Source: Haemaphysalis longicornis
Taxonomy: Eukaryota; Arthropoda; Arachnida; Ixodida; Ixodidae
Assembly: GCA_013339765.2 (NCBI GenBank)
Contig: CM023457.1
Location: forward strand, 57,697,013 to 57,761,012
Length of the DNA stretch: 64,000 nt
Reading direction: 5' to 3'
A program made the translations under genes and the position numbers. Below the pieces are notes generated by a model. The model saw only the letters and a list, made by a program, of their open reading frames with translations, was not told where the DNA came from and did not search any database. Positions 20,842 to 32,649 of the stretch are shown piece by piece. Numbering within the stretch: the stretch's first letter is position 1; each line of letters opens with the position of its first letter.

Positions 20842-20913
20842 GTGGCCTCCGCGATTTGCTGCCGGCGGCACGCCGGCGCGCCGCCGGCAGCAAATCGCGG
20901 AGCCGGAGGCCAC
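20842..20913. repeat. 72-bp GC-rich near-perfect palindrome
   Basis: GTGGCCTCCGCGATTTGCTG (20842 onward) continues through CCGGCGGC and is mirrored to GGCCAC at 20913. Only one 4-base insertion in the right arm and about one central mismatch break it. It lies just past the Gypsy fragment. Confidence 0.88.
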
Positions 20914-21989
20914 GGGCGGCGTCGTGAACTACAAAGGACGCCCGCTTGACGGCGCTGTAAACAAGGCTTTGTAAACATGGCGGATGCTTTTTGTTGAGGC
21001 CGCTTGAGCTCCTCAATAACATGGCTGCCCTCGCACAGCGGCCGCCGACTCGCCGCTCCTGCTGGTTCCTGGCTGGCACGCTGGCCGCGTGTTTACTTGC
21101 GCCGATCTAGTGAAGTGAGGTTACGCCAGCTGACCAGATGGCCTCGACTGGCACAGACCACAGTGGGCAGCAAGTGAGAACTAATCGTTTATTGACATCC
21201 GCAAATTTACAGAGGCCAGGACATCATTTCATTTCGATCGCTGCAATTGTACGTTGCGTTCGTGACATTTTTTTTTGCCATAAGAACTCGTTCACTAGCG
21301 CTAAGATTTCGAACGAAGTGCACATTGCTTCCAATATTCTGCTGCCCGTATCTTTTTTCTTTTTGGACGTCGCATCAAGTTACGAAGGACACAGACGCTT
21401 GGAAATCCTCTCGGATTAAAGCGATAGTTATTGCGAACTCTATCGCTTACTGCGAACATATCTACATTTGAACGTAGCAATGGAACTAAAATCCGTGAGC
21501 GATTGTTTGAGGCACGGCGTTTTTTTGTCTATCTATTTTGGGGGGTGCGACAGGCCCCAAGCACGCGCTAAGCAGCATCAAAAGTTGAAACAAAAAGAAA
21601 AAAGAAACACCTACGGCATTAAAAATATTTATCTGACTTCCTTTACCAACACTTTGAACTTTTTAAAAGTACTCCGATATGCTCTCTTGCGTGAAAATTG
21701 CTAACTAGTTTATTTACAGTAATGCTTCTTGCATGCCCCATTATTTTACTTGATGCTGGCATAAATAGTAGCTTTACCGTTCAACACTAGGATGTACATA
21801 ACGTTGGGATCAGCTGTTTATTACGCTCTAGGGCGGTTAGGAATCTTGTGCGGTAATTAATACTTATGAATTAGATAATTCACTTGCTGATGACATATAG
21901 AATGTAATTAAACACGCTCGGTCTCAATAATTTTACCTTCAAATTTACACACTAAAATTGCGACATGAAATTTAATTTCCATAAGCAAG
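20914..21989. other. no supported feature
   Basis: Short frames without motifs. GC content drops sharply after about 21250. Confidence 0.45.
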
Positions 21990-22260
21990 AGAGGATAAAT
22001 ATGATTTCAGAACCCAGCTGCACAATAACGTATTGCGCACCCTGTGTTGACACGCACTTGCACGTCGAAGAGCCACACTGTTAGTTCCATTACCCTGATT
22101 AACATCGTTTGCTGCAATGAGTTGAATTTCACCTCGTTAATATTGTATTCTTTTTGTTCTTATCGTCTTGTTTTTGTATGCGTTGCAACGCTGACTATAC
22201 TTCGGCTAAGAGCCCCCCCCCGTTTGTAATGCCCTTTCAGATGTAAATAAATGAAATGAA
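21990..22260 (+). mobile_element. probable CR1/L2-like retrotransposon 3' end
   Basis: A C-rich run (22207-22220), GTAATGCCCTTTCAG and a tail of AAATAAATGAAATGAAATG follow one another as in the 3' end at 63380-63450. The upstream frame is too decayed to recognise. Confidence 0.5.
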
Positions 22261-22269
22261 ATGTTGAAT

Positions 22270-23103
22270 TTTGCCAATAGCAACGTGGACGGCCTTATAC
22301 TGTATTGACAGTAAAATTTTAAAAGAACTTTTTATGCTTCAGTGATTGATAAATGTAAAAAAAAACATGCACATCAGTAAGCAAGACTTACAAATATGAT
22401 TTGACACTGCAATGCATGGACTGTGCTTCACAGTTCGGCACACGACTTAAAGTTCTTAGTCTCCTTGTAGGTTCAACCAATAGTATCCACTATATTCCAT
22501 TCTTTAAAATTTAGAACAAGACCTGCCTGCGTGCACTATTTTTGGGAGTGACATCATGGGGCATTGATTGAATAGTTTTCACCCACTTGTGCAACCATGT
22601 GCAGTCGGTGGCTACATGTAAATTTGAGCCCTGGAGGGAACTGGGATTTTCACACGCTTACTAACTGAGTGTAGCAGTGGCCTCCCTAATTATATTCGAT
22701 ACAAAAAGACCTTGCGAGGTATTTGCAGGCAACCCATCCAACTCGCTAAAGCAATCTGCCCTTGAGGTACAAAGCACCACACCTCCTCCTTCCTCACTTT
22801 TGCCACACGCTTATCCCTGTTTCTAGATGACCCGAGCTACTACTTCCGCAGACCTCCAATACAAACTCTGACCCCTCACATTTCTTTGTGTACAAAGGTT
22901 TAAAGCACACCTGCAAGGTCCACACAGCGCTATTAACAAAGGAGACACCTACTCGATCACCAGAGTATAGAATCATAGTGTCTATCAGAAATGAGCTGCT
23001 GCAATAAAGTTTGCTTCTTCTCAGCTTCTTGCACGAACTTGCTTTAGGCTGACAACAGGAGCTGTACAGTTGGTCTTACAGCAATTTTTTTGTGCCAAGT
23101 GTT
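22270..23103. other. no supported feature
   Basis: A minus frame at 22794-22976 (60 aa) is open but unrecognised. Nothing else was supported. Confidence 0.4.
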
Positions 23104-23481
23104 GTAAATGTACAGAGAAAGTTAAGTACTCTTGAGCAGCAGTGAAAGGGGATGAAAGAAAGCAAACTAGAACCCGCATTTGCTTTCTTACATTTGCCAA
23201 TGTGTACGCGTCGTGATTTATTATTAAACGTTGAATTTCGGGGCTAGAGTGAGCTTAGTGGCTAGCTACGTAACAATATCACATCGCACATTTAAATGTA
23301 CAGACGAAGTTAAGTACTCTTGAGCAGCAGTGAAAGGGGATGAAAGAAAGCAAACTAGAACCCGCATTTGCTTTCTTACATTTGCCAATGTGTACGCGTC
23401 GTGATTTATTATTAAACGTTGAATTTCGGGGCTAGAGTGAGCTTAGTGGCTAGCTGCGTAACAATATCACATCGCACATTT
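23104..23481 (+). repeat. tandem duplication of a 189-bp unit, about 98 percent identical
   Basis: 23104-23292 and 23293-23481 differ at only a few positions (GAGAAAG versus GACGAAG near the start; CTACG versus CTGCG near the end). Both contain GTACGCGTCGTGATTTATTA. This is the signature of a recent slippage or unequal crossover. Confidence 0.95.
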
Positions 23482-26099
23482 TGATGCGTCTCGATATTTG
23501 CAGTATACGGAATAGTCGCCCGAAGTTTAATATTTTTAGACACCGAATATCGTGTTCTTGAAATGAATCACAACTATTCCATTCATACTCAGAAATATGC
23601 ACATCACATGTATTCATATTTATGCTGACCTTCTTTTTAACATTTGGTGAAAATACCTGGCACTTTGTAACATTTATCTGCAGGCAACATAATACATTTG
23701 CTCGTGCTGAGAACTTGATGTGGTCGCCTTCCGGTGTGTGCTTCTTTGTTCTTTGGTTGTATCTGCAAAAAAGCAAGGAATGAATAAAAAATTTAAATTA
23801 AATTGGAAAAACGATTAGTTAAGAGAATAATGTCGCACACATTCAGAGAAGCAACTATAAGTGGAAGTTAAATATACATAGACACACCAGTCGGGTGCAT
23901 GGCTGTCATATCAGGCAAGCACGAAGAGTTGAAATGGTCTGCCAGTCCTTGGTTCAGTTGTTGCGGGCGCCGACAATGTTGAAGGTTCAGCCAGAATGTC
24001 TAAATGAACACCGACCTCTGAAAAAAAATAACGCAGTATTTTTTAGTTCACGCGTATTAACCATGACGCAAGCATCAGCTGTCACAAGGCATGCTAATAT
24101 AACCTAACTCGCATCACCACGTCTCTATAAAGGCAAACTTTAGTTGTAGCAAAGCGCTGTTGACTAAATGCTCACTAACGCGTCAAAACAGAAAGGCAAC
24201 AGTTCGGTAAAGCCTGGCCGAATTACTGTCTTTTGGTAGCCTCAAAAGTTCCATCCGAAATAATGCCACACCTTTTGAGGCAAATGCGCCCAAAACCTTT
24301 CGGGTTCTAGATAGTTAGAAATGTTCGAGAGCGGCCAGGACAGTTGAGAGGCTGTTTCTTAAGGGTTTTTCTCTTTTTTCAAGATTTTTTTGTTAACTCC
24401 GCATGCACACTAATCAAAAACTACGAGGAATGCAGATTTTATATTTGAATCATGTAATAAGAAAATATTCCAGCGGAAGTCATGCACAAATTAGGTATTG
24501 ACGGCGACAACGATTTCGCTTGCACCGTCTTTCTAGCGGAGTGCATAACACTCGCCTTATGTTGGAAGAACCAAACATTCTGGCATCGACAGCTGTCTTC
24601 CGATGCGGAATTTCCCACATTTGTCACTCCACAAGCAGTCAATTCCCGTGTTTTGCCAGTCCTCTCAACAAATGATGGACGCAAAAGCACATAACAGCAA
24701 TAACAGTCACGAAACCAGTGCTCCGCGCACATAGAAACGGTGGGCCGTTGGGCCATTTCAGCGGTTTCAATTTGAATTGGCGGCTTTGTAGTTGCCAATT
24801 CAGAAGCGAGGTGGTGCACCAGTCGGCTGTTCGTAAAAAGTTGCGTGCATTTTGCTCAACGGATGTTTAATGCAGAACTTGGTAATAATATTTTAAACAA
24901 CACATTGTGAGCGAACTTTGTTGGCTCTCTGAGTCACGGAATGAATGTTTTGTATTGTCTACCAAAAGTAACCTTTCGGTTGCGCCGTCTGGTGGACTTG
25001 ATGGTCGAAAACTGCGCTGTAGGTTGGTCACTAGGGGCGTCGATTTTTACTCCGCCAGGGAACGTCCAAGCTTGAGAGGCCTGATAGAGAACTTCCGGTA
25101 CTTTTTAGAGCGCAGTCGTTTCACGTTCTGATGGACCATAAACACGTGGTGTATGCCTCCCGTTCCAGCTCCTTTAAGTACGCCACACGCGGAAATTCGG
25201 CAGCTTGCGTATATATCGGAATTTAGAAGAAATATCCGACTCCTCAAAGGCTCCGATACTGACCGCTGACTCATTATTACGCCTTACGTCCATCGGCACT
25301 TCTGCATCTACAGTAGACCTGGAACATCTGGCTTCGCGAAGAGGGAAGCCCTGAGCTACAAGCGCAGCGTGACCACCCGGGTGCCCTCCGTAAACAACTC
25401 GTGCGTCATCTACTGGTGCCTGGCAAACTGTGGTGTGACGTAGAAGCGGCAACACCTCGCACTTTGTCGGGCTGCTTTTTGTCATGGCCTTTTTCAATCG
25501 CTTCACAACATCTGCCATGCCAGCATCCGAGCCACGCAACGCCTCGTTACACACCGGTACGTCTGGCCGAACATTAGTACTGATATCGGCCATTGGAACC
25601 ACTCGTGCATAGCTTGTCATACCACCGAAGGGACCCGCCACACAAAGACTTCACCACCATCAGTCTTGCCACCTAGCAGGCGCTTTGACCACGTACATCT
25701 TGATTGCGTTGCACAATTTTCTTCCTCTCGTTATTGGCTGTACATTCGATTAATAATTGACCACTTACCCGCTCGTTCGAAGCCGTGCCCATTCCAGACA
25801 CCACTGCAGAGACTGTCGCCCAAAGCCTTGGTTTAACGTGGGTTTGCCGCTTTGGCTGCCCGGCATTGTTACCACGGGACGAGGCAGGCAATATGTAAGC
25901 ACTCTTTTCACGTCCCTGTTATGCCTGTTGGGGTTTAACCACTGCGGCACCTGGGTATACCAATGGCATGGTTGAGCGGCTCGATTGCTCAAAAAACTTC
26001 AGCATAAGTGCATTTGGTTTAGTATAACGGGGTTAGATAGACTGTGGCGACTACTATCTATTTCTCACAAACTGTAGAAGTTAATAAGGCAGCGAAAAA
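23482..26099. other. no supported gene
   Basis: Minus frames at 23450-23776 (108 aa, Cys-containing), 24439-24819 (126 aa) and 25174-25641 (155 aa) are open but match nothing I know. The last could belong to the gag-side or flank of the minus-strand Gypsy element that starts at about 26100, but I saw no supporting motif. Confidence 0.4.
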
Positions 26100-29000
26100 A
26101 TTCATGCCAACTTATTCAAAAGGTGTTATACGTACCTGAATGGGCTGCAGGAGCACATCTAGCCGGCCAGGTGGGGAGTTTCATCGTTGGGAGCCCTGGC
26201 CCTTTCGTATTAATGTCGTACGGTGGCCGACAGATTGGGCCAATAGTACTTCTGTTGATCCACCATATATATGTAATAAATGTGACCGGGGCTTGGCTCG
26301 TCGTGACAGGCATCCAAGGATTAATTCCCGAGAAGGTTGGGTATACTAAGGAGGTAGGTATGCCCACTCGACATAAAATTGATCTTTTCGAGAACATTGC
26401 TCCGCAGACAGAATTGGGACAGCCCTCTGGAAAATGTATTCGGCATGATGGTAGCGTGGACTTGCAAAAAACCAGAGGGGTCATAGTTCTTGATACGCGC
26501 ACTGCTTCTCCGAAATAGCGGGTTCGTCCAGTACTCTGATGAGCGCAGCGGGGTCAGTGTCGTCGTTACCGACGGGAGAAGGCACCAAGAGCTCTTCAGA
26601 AGATGTCGGCGTCTCCATGCCACTTGCCGGATTTGTGTACGATGGCCACGAAAAATCGCAGAGGCTTAACTCCATTGTGCTTCACGGCCAGTACAGTTCT
26701 TATGGTTTGAGAGTCAGCAAAGGGTGGTCACTCACAACCGTGAAGGCACGCCCATATAGGCATGGTCGGTATTTCAGGATGACCCGAACCACATCAACGC
26801 ACTCTTTTGTGGTTGACAGGTCTGTGAAAACGTATGTCTGTGAAAGCGTTCTGCTGGCGTAAACGGTGACGTTTTCGGCGTTGTCTCCCACTGGGCGAAA
26901 ATAGCGCAGAGCACCGCAATTCTGGCATCCATATGGAGCATAATCATGTTATCCTGGACGAAGTAAAGCAATACTATGTAAGCTACGCCGGAGCCGTCCA
27001 AAGGTGGTTGGTGTGCTTCACTCCAGATGGAATCCACATCGTCACGTGCAAGGCAAGTGAGCGGGGCGGCTCACTTGCCTTACACGTGATGATGTGGATT
27101 CTGGCAATAGTAGTTCTGGAAACCGAGATGCAGTTATTCTGGCATTAATGTGAGTGCGGCGGGTCAGGTATCTTGAAGAATGAACGTCAATTGCTCTAAG
27201 TGCTCTTGAAAGGTATCGGAAAAAATACAACGTCGTCTAGGTATACAAAGCACGTATTCCACTTTACGCCCGACAGAACCGTGTGCATCAACCTTCGAAA
27301 AGTTGCGGAGGCTGAGCACAAACCAAAAGAAAGAAAACTTTGAGTTCTTAAAGTCCTTCGGAAGTAACAAATTCGGTCTTTTCACAGTCACACTCATCGA
27401 CCTTATTTAGCCAGTATCCGCCCTTTAGAACCATTGATGATACGTAGCTGGTTTGTCATATTCCGAAGACTGAGTCGTCTACTCTCACTAGAGGATATAT
27501 GTCTTTTTTTTATTACCTGGTTGAGTCTGTGATAAACGACACAAAATCTCAGGCTTTCATCATTTTTATTACCATAAAGACGGGTGACACTCAGGTTGTC
27601 GATGGGTAAAGGACGTCGTCAACGAGCATCTGGTCTACCTGTGGCCTTGTCGCATTCTGTTCGTTTGCGAAGGCTCGTGATCGGTTCTGCCGAACTGTCC
27701 TTTCTTTTGCAGAAGTAATTATGCAGTGTTCGGCCAGCTTGGCTTGGCGGACACCCGACGTCGACAAGAAGCAGTCACGGAAAGTGCGTAAGATCTGAAA
27801 ACTCTGGCCTTTCTCTATCGGCAGGAGGCTGCAATTAACGTCAACAATGAGCTCATTGGGCAACATAGCTGAATCTTCATTCTGCATAACAAAGGAATCC
27901 GTTGCGTTCGTGATGTCGTCAAAAATGGCAAGCTCCGTTCCCTTGGCAACTAGTCCACTTTCATTCATTTGTAAAGTTTGTCAGCAGGAACTACGCTTGA
28001 TTGCACGCTAGCGTCACCAGGCCCCTTGCGATGGCGATCCCACGTCCCAGGAGCAGCAGACTCATCATATCGGCAGTATCAAGGAATCGGTCCTAATATC
28101 TAATGGAAACATGCATACCAGCCCTTGGTGGTAGGCCAACATTGTCGCTGACGATTCGCAGGTGTGTGTGTGGGTTCTTCAATATCTGGTAGGCTCTCGT
28201 TTGTAGAAAAAATGACAATACCTTCGGAAACATCGATTGCTGCGTTTTGTTGGCGCAACAAATCGGTCCCTATATTGAGGTTTCCGGTGAATTGCGGCAG
28301 GATGATTGTGCCAACAAAATCTAAGTCGCCACTGCGGACCCCTGCGGTACATTTTCTGACAGGCTTCCTCAGATGTCCCCCGTAGTTCAGATCTGCGGTC
28401 CAACCCCAGAAGCCTTGATCTTTCTTCTTAGCCTGTCTGTGAGTTACCGACAAATTATCGAGTAACCCGCCCAGGTGTGAAATAACGCAGTAATTTTCTG
28501 CCCCTGGAAAAAAACTAAAAGTTCGGCACTCTCGTCGGTGTCAAGGTCAAAGGTATAGGCTCCTAGTGGCAGCAGTACAAGCAGGCTTTCGGTGATCCGA
28601 CTATTAGCAACCTTGCCTCCGAAGGTTGCGCCATCTAGTTTCCCGTGGTAGTGTTGGAAACTGCCGGGTAGGTGGGTCCGCAGAAGTGCAGTGCCTAGGC
28701 GAACTGTGACGGCGAACTCGATCAACGGAATGGCGCTGCGGCAGGACGCTAGCTGAGGTAGTAGGAAGTTGGGCACGAATGGCTTTGGGTAGAAATTCAG
28801 GCAGTCATATTTCGCGGCAGAGTTACCGCCGAGAGATGTGCCCTGGTTGGCCACAGTGTTAGCAGAGAAGCCGTTGGTCGGGATTTCACCATAGGTCGGT
28901 CTTGCGTACTTGAGTACGGTAGTGGAGTTGCGGACAGAGCGAAGATTTACAAGACAAGGGCTGTTGGGAAGGAAAAGACTTCTTTTTGGATCAAGAAATA

Positions 29001-29440
29001 GGCTCCGTGAGGCGAAGGGTACGGAAGAGCCAGTGGGGCAGTTCTAGAAAGTGCAACGGGAGCCTTACCAGTGAGCTCCGTGGCGCAGGAGACCGGTTTT
29101 AGTGACTCTGGCTCCCATGCTCATAGGCAAGAAGGCGTGGCGAATTTCATGACCCCCTATTTTGGCGACGTAGGTCTCTATGGGTACAGATGGGATAATG
29201 CCTGATTTATTGAGCTCTTCTCTCCGGACCGCAGGGAGAAGCTCCCAAAAGGGATTGCCCTCGTCCGTGGCCATAACACCAGATACTCGCGGTGTTGTGG
29301 GGCTCATGCGGTGGTATTGTCGCGAAAGCTGTTGTAGTGCTCGCTGATTTTCATTAGCCACATGGATAAATTCGTCGACCGTGCGTGGCGGATTGCGGAC
29401 GAAACCTGCAGAAAGCTGCTGTTTAACGCAATGCATAAGA
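26100..29440 (-). pseudogene. Gypsy (Ty3-like) gag-pol, decayed
   Basis: Minus-strand order: a gag-like frame (29065-29436, with NPPRTVDEFIHVANENQRAL); a protease whose active-site strand reads ALFHTWAGYSII where ALxDTGAxxSII is expected, so the catalytic Asp is lost (about 28460-28520); a second protease half ILPQFTGNLNIGTDLLRQQN with AAIDVSEGIVIFST; RT start VDQMLVDDVLYPS (27591-27680); RT with VFSDTFQEHLEQL in place of the YLDD block (about 27190-27260); and RNase H VTVYASRTLSQTY with ECVDVVRVILKYRPCLYGR (26700-26891). The integrase is not recognisable. Many frameshifts; no LTRs found. Confidence 0.82.
27030..27101. repeat. 33-bp-arm hairpin inside the decayed Gypsy pol
   Basis: 27030-27062 and 27069-27101 are reverse complements at 31 of 33 positions around a 6-base loop (GGGGCG). 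Arm landmarks are GAATCCACATC and AAGGCAAGTGAGC. Confidence 0.9.
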
Positions 29441-29797
29441 TGTTAAATTCCTTGCTTTCGGCCTTGTCTGGATCAGCTATCTTGAAAATACAAGCACGTC
29501 ACGCGCGAAAAAACCCACACTCTCGTTAGGTTGACGCTGTGTATGCCGTCCCATGTTGCCATGCTCACTTTCCCATTCTCGAACAAAGTTTTTGAACCAC
29601 CTCAAGGAAGAAATACACATTTTGGAGCTTTTGCGTGACACTTTATTGTTGACGCAGCGACATGCTCAAACTCTTCAAGCCAGTCTTCAACATCTTTGCA
29701 AACTTACCCGTGACATAAGAGGGGACGTCAGGAAGCTGAAACGTCACCGATCTTTGCATGACCGGCCCCGTTACCTCTGGCTAAGAGTGTTGCCTCT

Positions 29798-31200
29798 TTC
29801 ATCATCATCAACAGCCTACTCAGGCTCACTGCAGTTCAAAGGCATCTCCCAGGCATTTTTAACCTCTTCTGTCTTACGCCGCTTGAGTGTACTGTTGGCA
29901 ACTAAATTTTCCTTTTTTATCCGTGCATCATGTTCTTGGTTTTCCGCTTCTAGACCCGTCTCTTCGTATCCACTCATACCATAGTTGTCCCCCGGTTGTC
30001 AGATCGAGTCACTGCATTGTCATCCCAAATGCGTTTTAGATGCGACGCTGAGAGCATCTCTTGTCGGCGGCCCCGTCCTTGCGTGCGTCCGTCATCGTCA
30101 TCGGCGTCCGCACTCTCCCCCGCTCACCCCCTCTCCTCTCCGATAGCGAACACTCTCTCGCGAGGGGCATTGGATAGGATTCGATTGGCTTGGCTTGGCT
30201 TGGCTTTGCTTGGTTTAGATTGGCTTGGCTTGGCTTAGATTGGCTTAGATTGGATTGGATTGGATTTGGATTGGATTAGATTAAAGTGGATTGTGTTGGA
30301 TTGTGTTGCGTCATAGCCGCGGCAGACGCACTGGCGCCGGCGCGTGCACAGGTGAGAGCAAACACTCTCTCTCAACATCTGCGGGTATGCGGCCCAGCGC
30401 GCTCTCACTCCACCGGTGGGCGGCGCTGCTAGCGGTGCTGCGCATGTGCAGTACTCTCTCTCTCCGCGGTCTCCTCTCCTTCGGGCGCACTGCGCATATA
30501 ACCGGTGTGCCGCTATCCGGCGGCCTTTCGGTCGACGGTTGCTCTCCGCATACGCTTGAACCCCCCTCAGCGTCGCATCACATCAGGGTTCCCGCGAGGG
30601 CAGGTGGGCGTAATTTTTTAATTTTCTAGTACTATAATATTGTGTCCTCCAGTTTCCTTCTGCGTTCAGGAAGCTCGTTTCCTATGTGTAAGTGTTGCTC
30701 CTATTATTACTGCTCCCAGGGCCCGTAACCGGATCTAAGTTTGCTTTCCATTTTTTTACTAAGGCGCCAGATTTCAGCTGCGTATGTCATTGCCGGCAGT
30801 ATGCAGTGGTTGTGTATTTTTATTTTGAGTTATAGAGATAGTTTACTTTGCATTATTTCGGAGTGCTTGATGAGTTTTTCCCTGCCCGTACGTACTCTGT
30901 GCAGGATTGTTCTCTCGGGGTTAGGTCCAGACTACCTGTCTGAAGAAGTTTTATTGTTTTGTTTGTTCAGGCTTTTCAATTTCAATGTTGAAGAGGGCGT
31001 TTCGGCATGTATCTGTGATTACGTTTGATCTATTCATACATATTTTGAGCACAACGACTATGCTTTCTGGTTGTAGTTCATCGAACATTTTTGCAGGAGT
31101 TCTGCAGTCTCACACTTCAGGTAACTCCATTATTTTACATTTATTCTCAATTTTATATTTTCTTAGTAAAGCTTTTAGAACACCCCCTCGAGATGTGCTA
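29798..31200 (-). pseudogene. RTE-type retrotransposon 3' part, split by another repeat
   Basis: On the minus strand, near 30790, the frame LPAMTYAAEIWRL matches the post-RT LPAMTYGAETW signature of RTE/BovB-type ORF2 proteins. The related C-terminal sequence and the typical 3' tail (CTGCAGT followed by GTTGATGATGATGA) appear at 29798-29870. The intervening 30000-30600 carries the pentamer-rich element, so one RTE copy seems split by it. Frames are broken throughout. Confidence 0.55.
30000..30600 (+). repeat. pentamer-rich dispersed element, copy 2
   Basis: CGCGAGGGGCATTGGATAGG (30160) leads into TTGGC/TTGGA/TTAGA pentamers (30185-30280) and then GGATTGTGTTGGATTGTGTT with GCGTCATAGCCGCGGCAGAC (30291-30332), as at 8600-8800. 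The pentamer tract is longer here. GCATCTC near 30053 resembles the motif flanking the Helitron fragment. Confidence 0.75.
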
Positions 31201-31259
31201 TGAGCAGCTTTGGCGAAATGGTACCTCCCTGTCTTGCTCCCTCTCCCCAGGCAGCACAG

Positions 31260-31570
31260 GACTGCTCGGCCTAACTCAAGCCGGTGTACTTTGGCCGGTG
31301 ATTTTCTGTCCGGCCTTTTTCCGGCAACCTTGTTCAGCCCGTCTCCAATTGTGGGCCTTTTGGCCGTATACGGCCGTACTCCCATGGCTGTCCAACGGTC
31401 AGTGCCTGTCGGCCAGTCGACCGGCTTACGTTCATACGGCCAGATTTCAGCCGTAGGGCCCGGCCATCCCAACGTCACCCGTGTGCGGCCGAAGTACGGC
31501 CACCGGAGGACACCCGAGGTGCGGTCGTCAGACTCCAGCGGGACTAAAGCTGCCAAAAATTCCGCCGTGC
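31260..31570. repeat. GGCC-rich degenerate repeat tract
   Basis: CCGGCC, GGCCGT and related cores recur every 10-30 bases (for example TTTGGCCGTATACGGCCGTA near 31358-31377). A 177-aa minus frame through it (31110-31643) is of repeat composition. It resembles the tract at 34911-35690 in style; direct relationship is not proven. Confidence 0.5.
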
Positions 31571-31639
31571 TAAGGGCATTGTAGTTCAGCCACAGTACGT
31601 TAACTGTACTGAGGCCGGTGTACGACCACTGCATGCAGC

Positions 31640-32640
31640 GCAAGCAGATGACTCAGTCGCGCTGTGCAGCAGCACAAACACAACATTTTGGGTCCACTGC
31701 GCCCACATCAAAGTGAGCCCACGCGAAACCACCAGCCGTCTAGGCTTCAGCGCAGCTTTGCTTAATTATTAGCGTCCGTTGAAACCAAAATTTATTTATT
31801 AAACATCGCTTACAAATGGTCGTTTCTTTAATTGCTGTGCCTCTTTTACTGTCGAATACAGAAAGTATTCATTTCTTTGCAGAGCTGGAATAGATGTATT
31901 GTCCAGGTCCTGATATCTTCTGTGGGGCGGCTTACCTCTAATAAACAAGGAAGGAGGGAGTGGGGCGGAAGGCGCATACTTTAGTGGGTTGAAATTCACA
32001 AAGATGAAAGTGCCGCTTTTAGCCAATTTCTTTTAAGACAATCTTCCTGTACACTTTCATGCTCTGACTAAATCAACTATTTTTACAACAGCTGCTTGAC
32101 CAGTTTTCTTATATATAAAACCGGTGCGAATGCCTTTACGAAGCGTTTTGGTACTCCACAAAAACTGAGGAGCATTCAATATAATTTCCTTCACACAAAA
32201 AGTATGTCCAGTATTTGCTCATTTTTCTTGCAAAGAAATTTTCTACTCGATAAACTTTCCTGATGATCTTTCACAGGGCTGATCCTAGGAGAGATCGAAG
32301 AAGTACTTTCATTTTCAATCTATTTTTTGTGTTGTTTTCATGAGTTACGTGCACACCACTTAATAGTCCAAAAGAACTTAATTTTCCTCTAATGTCGTAC
32401 TACGGTAAAAAATTCTAGACGCGTTGCAAATGACGCCTTGCTTCACGTGGCTGCAGTTTTATCCCCTCTGCGTTCACTCAATGAAAGGCGTAAGTCTAGA
32501 GTTTCATAATTTGTTTAAAACCAATAACATAGCTATGGCAGTATTCATACAGCAAACCTTGCATACTGCAACGAATAAAACAATAAATATTTTATTGGTT
32601 AAGTTTGAATGCGTAAGGTTCTCAACCCGTCGGAGGCGAT
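31640..32640. other. no supported feature
   Basis: AT-rich; no motif on either strand. Confidence 0.45.
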
Positions 32641-32649
32641 CTTGCGGCT

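Noticed and set aside
25174..25641. Gypsy gag or env frame
   Set aside because: No motif supports it, although it lies beside the minus-strand Gypsy remnant.
26123..26518. 131-aa plus frame as a membrane protein
   Set aside because: It is antisense to the post-RNase H region of the decayed Gypsy pol; hydrophobicity is incidental.
31110..31643. 177-aa minus frame
   Set aside because: It lies in the GGCC-rich repeat tract; composition is that of the repeat and it has no domain.
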